From Bacillota bacterium (GTDB lineage: Bacteria > Bacillota > Clostridia > Christensenellales > Aristaeellaceae), in contig JAEYCB010000036.1 of assembly GCA_023404345.1 (NCBI GenBank), forward strand, positions 1 through 64,000: a DNA stretch of 64,000 bases, read 5' to 3'. The translations under genes were made by a program, and so were the position numbers. The notes beneath the pieces were generated by a model. The model worked only from the letters and a program-made list of their open reading frames with translations, made no database searches and was not told where the DNA came from. Positions 40,403 through 49,479 of this stretch are shown here, piece by piece. Position 1 is the stretch's first letter. Every line of letters begins with the position of its first letter.

Positions 40403-41602
40403 ATGTGCCGTCCGCTCCGGCTGCTGTTTCAGGGCTCGCCGGAATCCACGCGCATCGCTTTGCTGGATGAAACGCGCCTTTTGGAGTTTTATCAGGAGGA
40501 TACAGGCGCGCAAAGTCTGGTGGGCTCGGTGTTTCTGGGACGGGTGGAGCGCGTTTTGCCCGATGTGAAGGCCGCGTTTGTCAAGCTGGGCCTTCGGCAG
40601 AATGGTTTTTTGCCCCTGCGCGAGGCCGAGAGCTATCACCGCACCTCGGGCAGCGCGTCGCTCATGACCGGGCAGGATGTGCTGGTGCAGGTGAAAAAGG
40701 ACCCCAAGGGCGAGAAAGGCGCGTTTCTGACGCGGGATATCGGCCTGCCGGGGCAGTATGTGCTGCTCATGCCCAAGAACCGCTTTGTGGGCCTCAGCCG
40801 CCGCGTGACCGGCGAGGAGGACCGCGCCCGCGCGCAGGCGCTGGGCAGGCGCATCGCAGACGGCCGCTTTGGCCTGATTGTGCGCCATGCCGCGCTGTTT
40901 GCGCCCGTAGCCGAGGTGCAGGCCGAGGCCGAGGCCCTGTGGCAAATGTGGTGCGAAATTGAGCAGCATGCGCAATACGTGAAAGCCCCCGCCCTTTTGC
41001 ATGCAGAGCCCTCAATGATCAGCGTCCTTTTGAGGGATTACGCCGCGCGCCATCCCATCGAGGTGCTCTCCCGCCTTGAACCGCCCGAAACACCGCCTCA
41101 GGGCGTGATGTGGCGAACCCTTACGGCCGTGGAGATGGAGGCCGCCTGGTCCGCCGCGCGGGTGGAAAAGCAGGTGGACGAGGCGCTTTGCCGCCGCGTG
41201 CCGCTGCCCGGCGGCGGCTCGCTGGTGATTGACGAGCGCGAGGCGCTTACCACCATCGACGTCAACTCCGGCAGCACCGTCACCGCCGCGGGCGGGGAGG
41301 ATCTGGCCGTGGAGGAAAACCTGCGCGCAGCCGCCGAGGCGGCCCGGCAGATACGCCTGCGCAACCTGAGCGGCATCTTGCTCATTGATTTTATCGACAT
41401 GCAAAGCGACGCCGACCGGGCCCGCGTGCTGGCCGCCATGGAGCAGGCCGCAAGCGACGACCGGGTGAAAACCGTGATCCACGGCTTTACCAGCTTGGGC
41501 CTTCTGGAAATGACGCGCAAGCGCACCCGCGACACGCTTTCCGACACGCTGACCCAGCCCTGCGACGCCTGCCACGCCACCGGCCGCGTGCGCCGGGAAT
41601 AA
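40403..41602 (+). CDS. rng: Ribonuclease E/G family protein
   Basis: 399 residues from ATG 40,403, with GGAGGAGG just upstream at the end of the DUF2344 gene. An S1-like RNA-binding segment (VFLGRVERVLPDVKAAFVKLG), the catalytic DNase-I-like core with metal-binding aspartates in TTIDVNSGS and LLIDFIDM, and the zinc-link region (PCDACHATGR) are present. It cleaves single-stranded RNA 5' ends, with roles in rRNA and mRNA maturation. The usual ribosomal protein L21/L27 genes do not follow; miaB does. Confidence 0.95.
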   Translation: MCRPLRLLFQGSPESTRIALLDETRLLEFYQEDTGAQSLVGSVFLGRVERVLPDVKAAFVKLGLRQNGFLPLREAESYHRTSGSASLMTGQDVLVQVKKDPKGEKGAFLTRDIGLPGQYVLLMPKNRFVGLSRRVTGEEDRARAQALGRRIADGRFGLIVRHAALFAPVAEVQAEAEALWQMWCEIEQHAQYVKAPALLHAEPSMISVLLRDYAARHPIEVLSRLEPPETPPQGVMWRTLTAVEMEAAWSAARVEKQVDEALCRRVPLPGGGSLVIDEREALTTIDVNSGSTVTAAGGEDLAVEENLRAAAEAARQIRLRNLSGILLIDFIDMQSDADRARVLAAMEQAASDDRVKTVIHGFTSLGLLEMTRKRTRDTLSDTLTQPCDACHATGRVRRE

Positions 41603-41615
41603 CGAAAGGAACCGA

Positions 41616-43022
41616 ATGCCCGTGCAACACACCCCCGTTTATGTGACCGAGGCCGAGCGCCTCGAACAGGAAAACGCCGCAAGGCAGGTCCGCGACCTGC
41701 CCGAGCGGCCCCGTACCTATCACATCGTCACCTATGGCTGCCAGATGAACGCGCACGACTCCGAAAAGCTGGCCGGTATCCTGTCCGGAATGGGCATGGC
41801 CGAAGCGGCGGACCGGCGCGAGGCGGACCTGGTCATCTTCAACACCTGCTGCGTGCGCGACAATGCCGAGCGCCGCGCCCTGGGCAACGTGACCTGGCTC
41901 AAGGAGCTCAAAAAGGACAAGCCCGGCCTGATCATCGGCGTATGCGGCTGCATGGTGCAGCAGCCCGGCATGGCCGAGCGCATCCTGCGCCAGTACCGCT
42001 TCATTGATCTGGCCTTCGGCACGCACAACTTGCACCGCCTGCCTTCGCTGCTCCTTGCGCTGCTTACGCAGAAGACCCGCGTGGTCAGCGTGACGGACGA
42101 GGAAAATCTCATCGCCGAGGACCTGCCGGTCAAGCGGCTTAACGCCTGGCATGCCTACATCACCATCATGTACGGCTGCGACAACTTCTGCTCCTACTGC
42201 ATCGTGCCCTATGTGCGCGGGCGCGAACGCTCCCGCCGCGCGGACGATATTCTGCGCGAGGCCGAGGGCCTTTTGCAAAGCGGCGTGAAGGAAATCATGC
42301 TGCTTGGGCAAAATGTCAACAGCTACGGCGCGGGCACGGGCGATTCCTTCCCCGGCCTGCTTCGCCGGCTGGACGCGCTGGGTGTGGAGCGCATCCGCTT
42401 CATGACCTCCCACCCCAAGGATTTGAGCGATGATCTCATCGAGGCCATGGTGCAGTGCAAGCATGTCTGCAACCACCTGCACCTGCCCGTGCAAAGCGGC
42501 AACGACGACATCCTGCGCCTGATGAACCGCCGCTACACGCGCGAGGACTACCTGCGCAAGGTGGAAAAGCTGCGCGCGGCCGTGCCGGGCATCGGGCTTA
42601 CGACCGACCTGATCGTCAGCTTCCCCGGTGAGACGGAAAAGCAGTTTGAGGATACCTGCTCGCTGGTGCGCGAGGTGGGCTATGACGCGGCCTTTACCTT
42701 CATTTACTCCCCGCGCGAGGGCACGCGGGCCGCGGCCATGGAGGGCCGCATCCCGGAGGCGGAATCCACCCGCCGCATCGAACAGCTCATCCGCGAGGTG
42801 GAGGCGTCCACTGCCCGCGTGCATCAGTCCATGATTGGAAAGCATGAGAACGTGCTGGTGGAAAGCCTGTCCAAGCGGGACGAGCGCAAGGTGTCCGGCA
42901 AGGGCACGCGGGGCATCACCGTGACCTTGGACGGCACGGAAGAGGATATCGGCACGATTATCCCCGTAACCATTACCTCCGCCGCGGTCAACACCCTGCG
43001 CGGAGAAAGAACGGAAAGGTGA
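41616..43022 (+). CDS. miaB: tRNA-2-methylthio-N6-dimethylallyladenosine synthase MiaB
   Basis: 468 residues. The N-terminal UPF0004 domain with three cluster cysteines (TYGCQMNAHDSE, FNTCCVRDNAE, GVCGCMVQQPG) is followed by the radical SAM triad (YGCDNFCSYCIVPYVRGRE) and a C-terminal TRAM domain. It methylthiolates i6A37 in tRNAs, using the product of MiaA, which is encoded 5.5 kb downstream in the same block. AAAGGA is upstream of ATG 41,616. Confidence 0.97.
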   Translation: MPVQHTPVYVTEAERLEQENAARQVRDLPERPRTYHIVTYGCQMNAHDSEKLAGILSGMGMAEAADRREADLVIFNTCCVRDNAERRALGNVTWLKELKKDKPGLIIGVCGCMVQQPGMAERILRQYRFIDLAFGTHNLHRLPSLLLALLTQKTRVVSVTDEENLIAEDLPVKRLNAWHAYITIMYGCDNFCSYCIVPYVRGRERSRRADDILREAEGLLQSGVKEIMLLGQNVNSYGAGTGDSFPGLLRRLDALGVERIRFMTSHPKDLSDDLIEAMVQCKHVCNHLHLPVQSGNDDILRLMNRRYTREDYLRKVEKLRAAVPGIGLTTDLIVSFPGETEKQFEDTCSLVREVGYDAAFTFIYSPREGTRAAAMEGRIPEAESTRRIEQLIREVEASTARVHQSMIGKHENVLVESLSKRDERKVSGKGTRGITVTLDGTEEDIGTIIPVTITSAAVNTLRGERTER

Positions 43023-43029
43023 AAGAAAG

Positions 43030-43437
43030 ATGGAAAAGGTGCTCAATCAGGCGGAACTTCTGGCGGAAGCCATTCTGGAAAGCGAAGAATACATCGCCAT
43101 GCGGCTGGCCGAGCAGGCGGCCATGAAGGATGAAAAGGCCACCCAGCTCATCGCCGCCTATACCGAAAAGCGGCAGGCCGTGGAAAACCTGCTGGCCGAC
43201 GCCAACATGGATCACGGCGCGCTGGCCAAGGCGGGCGAGGAGCTGGAAAACGTGGAGCATGCCATCGACGAAAACGAGATCATCACCCGCATGCGCCAGA
43301 CCAATGAGGCTTTCACGCAGATGATGAAGAAGGTCAACAGCATCATCAAGTTCGTCGTCACCGGCGAAAACGACGAGGAAGAGCACGGCTGCAGCGGTTC
43401 CTGCGAGGGCTGCAGCGGCTGCGGCCACCAGCACTGA
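43030..43437 (+). CDS. YlbF-family regulator with cysteine-rich tail
   Basis: 135 residues. The helical YlbF/YmcA core (residues 1-110, AEAILESEEYIAMRLAEQAA) is followed by an acidic linker and HGCSGSCEGCSGCGHQH, with four cysteines and three histidines. In Bacillus subtilis the homologues RicF and RicA, with RicT, form an iron-sulfur complex that modulates RNase Y. The tail here may bind a metal or cluster. It starts 8 bases after miaB. Element copy C begins right after its stop. Confidence 0.85.
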   Translation: MEKVLNQAELLAEAILESEEYIAMRLAEQAAMKDEKATQLIAAYTEKRQAVENLLADANMDHGALAKAGEELENVEHAIDENEIITRMRQTNEAFTQMMKKVNSIIKFVVTGENDEEEHGCSGSCEGCSGCGHQH

Positions 43438-43441
43438 TGCT

Positions 43442-43718
43442 GCGGCGTGGCTGCCCTTGAAGGCGGCCGCGCTACAGTGTGCTGACAAACTTCATTTTGG
43501 GAGGTTTGGAGGGCCGCAGCCCTCCGAGCTGTATTCCGAATCCAGCGACATGTGCGGTGGATTCGGAGGCCTTGCGCAGCAAGGTTTCCTTACGCCGTCC
43601 GCCGCTCGGCGCAGCCGAAGGCGGAGTAGGCGGACGGCGTAAACCTGGCGGAAAAGATCGCCGACGGCGAGCTTTTTCGACACGCTGCGGCGCGGCTGCC
43701 CTTGAAGGCGGCCGCGCC
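43442..43718. mobile_element. Hairpin-flanked repeat element, copy C
   Basis: Flanking hairpin of about 29 bp (43,444-43,472) recurs at 43,689-43,717 with one mismatch. Between are left end CAGTGTGCTGACAAAC (43,475-43,490), hairpins 1-3 as in copy A (over roughly 80 bp the two copies are almost identical), a private 14-bp hairpin TTACGCCGTCCGCC/GGCGGACGGCGTAA (43,590-43,642), hairpin 5, and right end GCTTTTTCGACACGCTG (43,671-43,687). It lies between the ylbF-type gene and mutS inside an otherwise tight same-strand block. The open frame through it is not a gene. Confidence 0.75.
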
Positions 43719-43745
43719 TTTGGATGTACGAAAGGAGCCGGTTTC

Positions 43746-46346
43746 GTGGCAGCGACCCCCACCCCTATGATGCGGCAGTACCTGGAATTGAAGGAAAAGT
43801 ACCAGGACTGCATTCTGTTTTTCCGTCTGGGCGATTTTTATGAAATGTTTTTTGACGACGCCAAGCTCGCCTCCAAGGAGCTGGAACTGACCCTCACGGG
43901 CAAGGACTGCGGCCTTTCCGAGCGCGCGCCCATGTGCGGCGTGCCCTATCACGCGGCCAGCGCCTATATTTCGCGCCTGATTGAAAAGGGCTACAAGGTT
44001 GCCGTGTGCGAGCAGCTGACCGACCCGGCGCTGAGCAAGGGGCTGGTGGAGCGCGACGTGATCCGCATCGTCACGCCCGGCACGGTGGCCGATCCTTCCC
44101 AGCTGGACGAAAAAAGCGCCTGCTATGTGCTGTGCGTGGCCTTTGTGGGCAAGGCGGCGGCGCTGGCCTATGCGGACGTGAGCACGGGCGAGCTGATTGC
44201 CCACCTGCTTAACGACGCGCAGCGCACCCTGCGCGACGAATTGATGCGCATCCGTCCGCGCGAAATCGTGACCAACGATATGGGCAAGCTCAGCCCGCAT
44301 CTTGGCGAAACCATCAGCTGCACCGTCCTGCCCGATTCGGATTTCCAGAAGAAAAACGCGCAGCGCGCGCTGCTGGAGCATTTTGGGGTGCCCTCGCTCA
44401 CGGCTCTTGGTCTGGACGAGCGCGACCGGCGCTACCTCGCGGCGGGGGCGCTTTTGATCTATCTCAATGATACGCAGAAAAACGCCCTGCCGCACCTGAC
44501 GCAGCTCACCATCTATCAGGGCGAGCGCACCATGTTTCTGGACCGCATGACGCGGCGCAATCTGGAGCTGGTGGAAAGCCTGCGCGCCGGGGAACGCCGG
44601 GGGTCGCTGCTTTGGCTTTTGGACCGCACGCATACCGCCATGGGCGCGCGGCTGCTTCGCAACTGGGTGGAAAACCCCATGATCGACCGCGCGGCCATCA
44701 AGACGCGGCTTGACGCCGTGGAGGCCCTCAAGGACGATTATATGGCAGCCGAGGAAATGGGTCAGGCGCTGGAAAATGTGGCGGATATGGAGCGCCTTTT
44801 GGGCAAAATCAGCTACAACAGCCTCACCGCGCGCGACTGCCTGGCGCTCCTGCGCTCGCTCAAGGCGGTGGCCCCGGTCAAGGAGCTGCTTGGCCGCTTT
44901 GAGACCACGGCCATTCAGGCGCTGGCGCATACGCTGACGCCCCTGGAATCCCTGTGCGATTTGCTCGAGCGCGCCATCGACCCCGACGCGCCCATTTTGC
45001 TCAGCGACGGGGGCGTGATTCGCGCGGGCTACAGCGCCGAGCTGGACGAATACCGCGACGCGGCCGCCAACGGCAAGCAGTGGATTTTGAATCTGGAGGC
45101 GGCCGAGCGGCAGGAAACCGGCATCAAGAACCTGCGCATTCAGTATAACCGCGTGTTCGGCTATTATATCGAGGTCACCAAGAGCAATCTGGATCTGGTG
45201 CCCCTGCGCTACAGCCGCAAGCAGACCCTTGCCGGAGCCGAGCGCTATGTGACCCCGGAGCTTCAGGAAATCGAGCATAAAATCCTCAATGCCCAGCAGA
45301 TGGCCCTGACGCTGGAAAGCACGCTCTTTGCCTCCGTGCGCGAGGCCATCGCCGCCGAGATCAGCGCGGTGCAGCAAAACGCCATGGTGCTCAAAACTGC
45401 GGATGCGCTTTTGTCGCTGGCGCAGGTGGCGCGCGAAAACGACTACGTCAAGCCCACCATCAACGAGGACGGCGTGCTCACCATCGTGGAGGGCCGCCAT
45501 CCCATCGTGGAGCGCACCGTCACCGACGCGCCCTTTGTGCCCAATGACGTGACCATGGATACCGCCGATAACCGCATGCTCATCATCACCGGCCCCAACA
45601 TGGCGGGCAAGAGCACCTACATGCGTCAGGTGGCGCTGATTACGCTCATGGCGCATATCGGCAGCTTCGTGCCCGCGCGCGAGGCCAATATCAGCCTGTG
45701 CGACCGCATCTTTACCCGCATCGGCGCCTCGGACGACCTGGCCGGGGGCCAGAGCACCTTCATGGTGGAAATGAGCGAAACCGCCGCCATCCTGCGCGCC
45801 GCCACCAGCCGCTCGCTGGTGATCCTCGATGAAATTGGCCGGGGCACCAGCACGTTTGACGGTCTGGCCATCGCCTGGGCGGTGGTGGAATACCTGCTGG
45901 ATGAAAAGCGCATCGGCGCAAAGACGCTCTTTGCCACGCACTATCATGAGCTGAGCGAGCTGGAAGGCCGTTTCCCGGGCGTGAAAAACTACTGTATCTC
46001 GGTCATGGAGCACGGGGAGGACGTGATTTTCCTTCGCAAAATCATGCCCGGCGGCGCGGACAAGAGCTACGGCGTGCACGTGGCGCGTCTGGCCGGCGTG
46101 CCTGCGCCCGTGGTAGCCCGCGCGCATGAGATTCAGGCGCGGCTGGAAGTGAGCGACATCAATCAGGAGACCATCTCCTCCAACATCCTGGAAAAGCGCA
46201 AGAAGGAAAACCGCCAGACCGACCTGTTCCACCTGGGCCAGGACGAGCTGATTGACGAGCTCAAAAACCTGGACGTGCTGTCCGTCACCCCGATGGACGC
46301 GCTGAACATCCTGTTCCGCCTGCGTGAAAAGGCGCGCAGGCTGTAA
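43746..46346 (+). CDS. mutS: DNA mismatch repair protein MutS
   Basis: 866 residues, usual length, from GTG 43,746 with AAAGGAG 8 bases upstream; a longer in-frame extension upstream runs through the repeat element and is rejected. The mismatch-contacting FYEMFFDDA motif, connector and lever domains, Walker A (TGPNMAGKSTYMRQ), DEIGRGTSTFDG and C-terminal dimerisation region are intact. It recognises mismatches and recruits MutL, encoded next. The element insertion directly upstream may affect its expression. Confidence 0.98.
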   Translation: MAATPTPMMRQYLELKEKYQDCILFFRLGDFYEMFFDDAKLASKELELTLTGKDCGLSERAPMCGVPYHAASAYISRLIEKGYKVAVCEQLTDPALSKGLVERDVIRIVTPGTVADPSQLDEKSACYVLCVAFVGKAAALAYADVSTGELIAHLLNDAQRTLRDELMRIRPREIVTNDMGKLSPHLGETISCTVLPDSDFQKKNAQRALLEHFGVPSLTALGLDERDRRYLAAGALLIYLNDTQKNALPHLTQLTIYQGERTMFLDRMTRRNLELVESLRAGERRGSLLWLLDRTHTAMGARLLRNWVENPMIDRAAIKTRLDAVEALKDDYMAAEEMGQALENVADMERLLGKISYNSLTARDCLALLRSLKAVAPVKELLGRFETTAIQALAHTLTPLESLCDLLERAIDPDAPILLSDGGVIRAGYSAELDEYRDAAANGKQWILNLEAAERQETGIKNLRIQYNRVFGYYIEVTKSNLDLVPLRYSRKQTLAGAERYVTPELQEIEHKILNAQQMALTLESTLFASVREAIAAEISAVQQNAMVLKTADALLSLAQVARENDYVKPTINEDGVLTIVEGRHPIVERTVTDAPFVPNDVTMDTADNRMLIITGPNMAGKSTYMRQVALITLMAHIGSFVPAREANISLCDRIFTRIGASDDLAGGQSTFMVEMSETAAILRAATSRSLVILDEIGRGTSTFDGLAIAWAVVEYLLDEKRIGAKTLFATHYHELSELEGRFPGVKNYCISVMEHGEDVIFLRKIMPGGADKSYGVHVARLAGVPAPVVARAHEIQARLEVSDINQETISSNILEKRKKENRQTDLFHLGQDELIDELKNLDVLSVTPMDALNILFRLREKARRL

Positions 46347-46357
46347 AGGAGGGGCGT

Positions 46358-48511
46358 ATGCCGGTTATCAGAAAACTGTCCGCCGAGATCATCGGGCAGA
46401 TCGCCGCAGGCGAGGTGGTGGAGCGTCCGGCTTCCGCCGTCAAGGAGCTGGTGGAAAACAGCATCGACGCGGGCGCGCACAACGTGACCGTGGAACTGCG
46501 CGAGGGCGGCATCAAGTACCTGCGCGTCACCGACAACGGCTGCGGCATTCCCGCCGAGCAGGTGCGTCTGGCCTTTGAGCGCCACGCTACCAGCAAGATT
46601 GCCGCCGCCGCGGACCTTTACAACATCCATACCCTGGGCTTCCGGGGCGAGGCGCTGGCTTCGGTCGCCGCGGTTTCGCGCGTCACGCTTACCACCCGCA
46701 CGCAGGAGGCGCCCTTTGGCACCCGCGCCGTGGTGGAGGCGGGGGAGTTTATCGATATCCGTCAGGCGGCCTCGCCCGTGGGCACCACCATCGTGGTGGA
46801 GGACCTGTTCTTAAACACGCCCGTGCGCCTCAAGTTTCTCAAAAAGCCCGCTGTGGAGGCTTCTCTTGTGGCCGATTATATGCAGCGGCTCATTCTGTCG
46901 CGCCCGGACGTTGCCTTCCGCTTTGTCAGCCAGGGCAAGACCGTCTACCACAGCATGGGGGACGGCAGCGTGGAATCCGCGCTCTACAGCCTCTACGGGC
47001 GCGAGGCATTCAAACGGATGCGCAAGGTGAGCGGCCACATGAACGGCGTGCTGCTCTCCGGCTATGTGGGCGGAGGGGACCTTGCCCGCGGCAATCGCCA
47101 GCAGCAGTCCTTCTTTGTCAACGGGCGCTTTTTCCGCAGCCAGCCCCTCAGCCGCGCGCTGGAAGAAGGCTGCGAGGGACAGGTGATGGTGGGGCGCTTT
47201 CCCATGTGCGCGCTTTTCTTGGAGGTGCCTGTTCAGCAGGTGGATGTGAACGTGCACCCCAACAAGCTGGAGGTGCGCTTCCAGAACGAACCCGCCGTGG
47301 CCGAGGCCGTGCGCACGCTGGTGAGGGAGGCCATGCGCGGTGAAACGCTGGGTGAACGGCTTTCGGCGGCGCAAAGCGCCCCTTCCACCGTAGAACCCAA
47401 AGCCGATTTTTCGCTGGTCCGGCTGGACAATCCCCTGGACAACCAGACAGCGGCACTGGCGCAGGCAGGCGCCCCGCAAAGCGATGCGGGACCCGTGGCC
47501 GATGCCGCGCCGGAGCCACGGCACCCGGTGCTGACCGAAGCGCAGAAACAGGAGCTGTCCGCGCTTAAGCCCGTGGTGATTCCCGATGCACCCGCGCGGT
47601 CCGCAATGGCGCACAGCGCCGCGCCCGCAGCCGTCGCCCGCGCCGCGATTGGCGCGGCGGTTCCCGCGCCGGTAGCACCTGCTGCCCCTGCACGGGAGCG
47701 GCCCTCGTCCGCCCCTGCACAACTGCCGCCTGTATCCGGCTGGTTTTCCGCCGGACCTGCGCCGCGCCCGTCCGGAGCGCCGGAAAAGCCGGCAACGGCG
47801 GCAGCGGCTCCGACCGCGCTTTCCGGGAAACCTGCTGCGGCTGCGCAGGCAAGCCCCCCGGCACCCGGGCCGGCCCTTTCGCGCGCGCCTGAAATGGAGC
47901 AGCAAACCCTTGCGCCTCAACACATCGCACAGAGCGCACCGCTTCGGTTGGTGGGCATCGTGTTTGATACCTACTGGATCTTTGAATCGGGCGACCGGCT
48001 GTTCCTTGTGGACCAGCACGCCGCGCATGAGCGCATCCTCTATGACCGGCTGATGGCCCGTTTTGAAAAGGGCGCGGTGTCGCAGCAGCTGCTTTCGCCG
48101 CAGCTTGTGCGGCTGACGGCGCACGATATGGCGCTGGTTTCGGAGTTTGGGCCGGTGCTTGCGGACGCGGGGTTTGAGGTGGAGCCCTTCGACGATACCT
48201 GCGTAGCCGTGAAGGCCATTCCCACGCTGTTTGGCGAAAATGAACCCCCGCACGAGCTGCTTTTGGAGGCGCTGGACGAATGGCAGGCCGGGCGCGGGCA
48301 GGTCACGCGCGAGCGCATGCGCCGGCGCGTGGCCCAGATGGCCTGCAAGCACGCCATCAAGGGCGGCGACCGCCTCAACGAAACGCAGGTGCGCGGCTTT
48401 TTGCAGGAGATTTTGCAAAGCGACTGCATGCCCACCTGCCCGCATGGCCGCCCCATCGTGACCGAGATCACGCGCTACGCGCTGGAAAAGCGCTTCAAGC
48501 GCGTGCAGTAA
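46358..48511 (+). CDS. mutL: DNA mismatch repair protein MutL
   Basis: 717 residues. The GHKL ATPase domain (IAAGEVVERPASAVKELVEN, DNGCGIP, GFRGEALAS) is joined by a long Pro/Ala-rich linker (about 370-520) to a C-terminal endonuclease domain with DQHAAHERILYDRL, CKHAIKGGDRLNE and CPHGRP, so it is the nicking type found in bacteria lacking MutH. The linker is longer than usual. AAGGAGG and a 12-base gap connect it to mutS. Confidence 0.98.
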   Translation: MPVIRKLSAEIIGQIAAGEVVERPASAVKELVENSIDAGAHNVTVELREGGIKYLRVTDNGCGIPAEQVRLAFERHATSKIAAAADLYNIHTLGFRGEALASVAAVSRVTLTTRTQEAPFGTRAVVEAGEFIDIRQAASPVGTTIVVEDLFLNTPVRLKFLKKPAVEASLVADYMQRLILSRPDVAFRFVSQGKTVYHSMGDGSVESALYSLYGREAFKRMRKVSGHMNGVLLSGYVGGGDLARGNRQQQSFFVNGRFFRSQPLSRALEEGCEGQVMVGRFPMCALFLEVPVQQVDVNVHPNKLEVRFQNEPAVAEAVRTLVREAMRGETLGERLSAAQSAPSTVEPKADFSLVRLDNPLDNQTAALAQAGAPQSDAGPVADAAPEPRHPVLTEAQKQELSALKPVVIPDAPARSAMAHSAAPAAVARAAIGAAVPAPVAPAAPARERPSSAPAQLPPVSGWFSAGPAPRPSGAPEKPATAAAAPTALSGKPAAAAQASPPAPGPALSRAPEMEQQTLAPQHIAQSAPLRLVGIVFDTYWIFESGDRLFLVDQHAAHERILYDRLMARFEKGAVSQQLLSPQLVRLTAHDMALVSEFGPVLADAGFEVEPFDDTCVAVKAIPTLFGENEPPHELLLEALDEWQAGRGQVTRERMRRRVAQMACKHAIKGGDRLNETQVRGFLQEILQSDCMPTCPHGRPIVTEITRYALEKRFKRVQ

Positions 48512-48525
48512 AGGAGGCCGTTTCC

Positions 48526-49479
48526 ATGGGCGAAAAGCCCGCCGTGATCGCCGTGGCAGGTCCCACTGCCAGCGGAAAAAGCGATTTGGGCCTGAAGCTG
48601 GCCCAGCGCCTTGGGGGCGAAATCGTCTGCATGGACTCCATGCAGATCTACCGGCGCATGGACATCGGCACCGCCAAGCCCACGGCGCAGGAGCGCGCGC
48701 TTGTGCCACACCACATGCTGGACGTGGCCGATCCCACCGAAGCCTACGCCGTGGCCGACTATGCCGTGGCGGCGGAACAGGTGATCGCGCAGATTCTGTC
48801 GCGCGGCAGGGTGCCCATTCTGGTGGGCGGCACGGGCCTGTATCTCAAGGCGCTGATGGACGGGCTGTCGCTGGGCGGCGCGGGCGGGGATGAACGCCTG
48901 CGCTCCGAGCTCAACGCCCTGGCGGACGAGCCGGGCGGCAAGGAGCGCCTGCATGCCCGCCTGGCCGCCGTGGACCCCGAAACCGCCGCGCGGCTGCACC
49001 CCAACGACCGCCGCCGCGTGATCCGCGCCATTGAGGTGTTCGAGCAGACCGGCGTGCCCATGAGCCGGCAGAACCACGCCGCGCAGGACCGCCCCTTCCG
49101 TGTGCTGCCGCTGGCGCTGGAATGGCCGCGCGAACTTCTCTATGCGCGGCTGGAAACCCGCGTGCACCGCATGATGGAGACGGGGCTGCTTTCGGAGGTG
49201 CGCGCCCTGCTGGAAAGCGGCGTTGCGCCTTCGGCCCAGTCCATGCAGGGCATCGGCTACAAGGAGCTGATTCCCGCGGCCATGGGGCAGGGCGATGTGA
49301 ACCGGGCCGTGTGGGACATCATCGTGCACACGCGCCATTACGCCAAGCGGCAGGGCACATGGCTTCGTGCCCAGCCGCGGTGCGTATGGCTGGATGCGCG
49401 GGACGCGGACGCGCTGCTTGCGCAGGCCACCGCACTTGCACAGGTCTTTTTGAATGATGCAAAGGAGCAAGACGAATGA
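48526..49479 (+). CDS. miaA: tRNA dimethylallyltransferase MiaA
   Basis: 317 residues from ATG 48,526, with AAAGGAGG upstream. Walker A-like GPTASGKSDL, DSMQIYRRMDIGTAKP, VGGTGLYLKAL and the RRVIRAIEVFEQTG segment identify it. It transfers the dimethylallyl group to A37 of tRNA, making the substrate of MiaB. It overlaps the next gene by four bases. Confidence 0.98.
   Translation: MGEKPAVIAVAGPTASGKSDLGLKLAQRLGGEIVCMDSMQIYRRMDIGTAKPTAQERALVPHHMLDVADPTEAYAVADYAVAAEQVIAQILSRGRVPILVGGTGLYLKALMDGLSLGGAGGDERLRSELNALADEPGGKERLHARLAAVDPETAARLHPNDRRRVIRAIEVFEQTGVPMSRQNHAAQDRPFRVLPLALEWPRELLYARLETRVHRMMETGLLSEVRALLESGVAPSAQSMQGIGYKELIPAAMGQGDVNRAVWDIIVHTRHYAKRQGTWLRAQPRCVWLDARDADALLAQATALAQVFLNDAKEQDE

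Noticed and set aside
43479..43745. N-terminal extension of MutS through element copy C
   Set aside because: The extension translates the repeat element. GTG 43,746 with AAAGGAG gives the normal MutS N-terminus.
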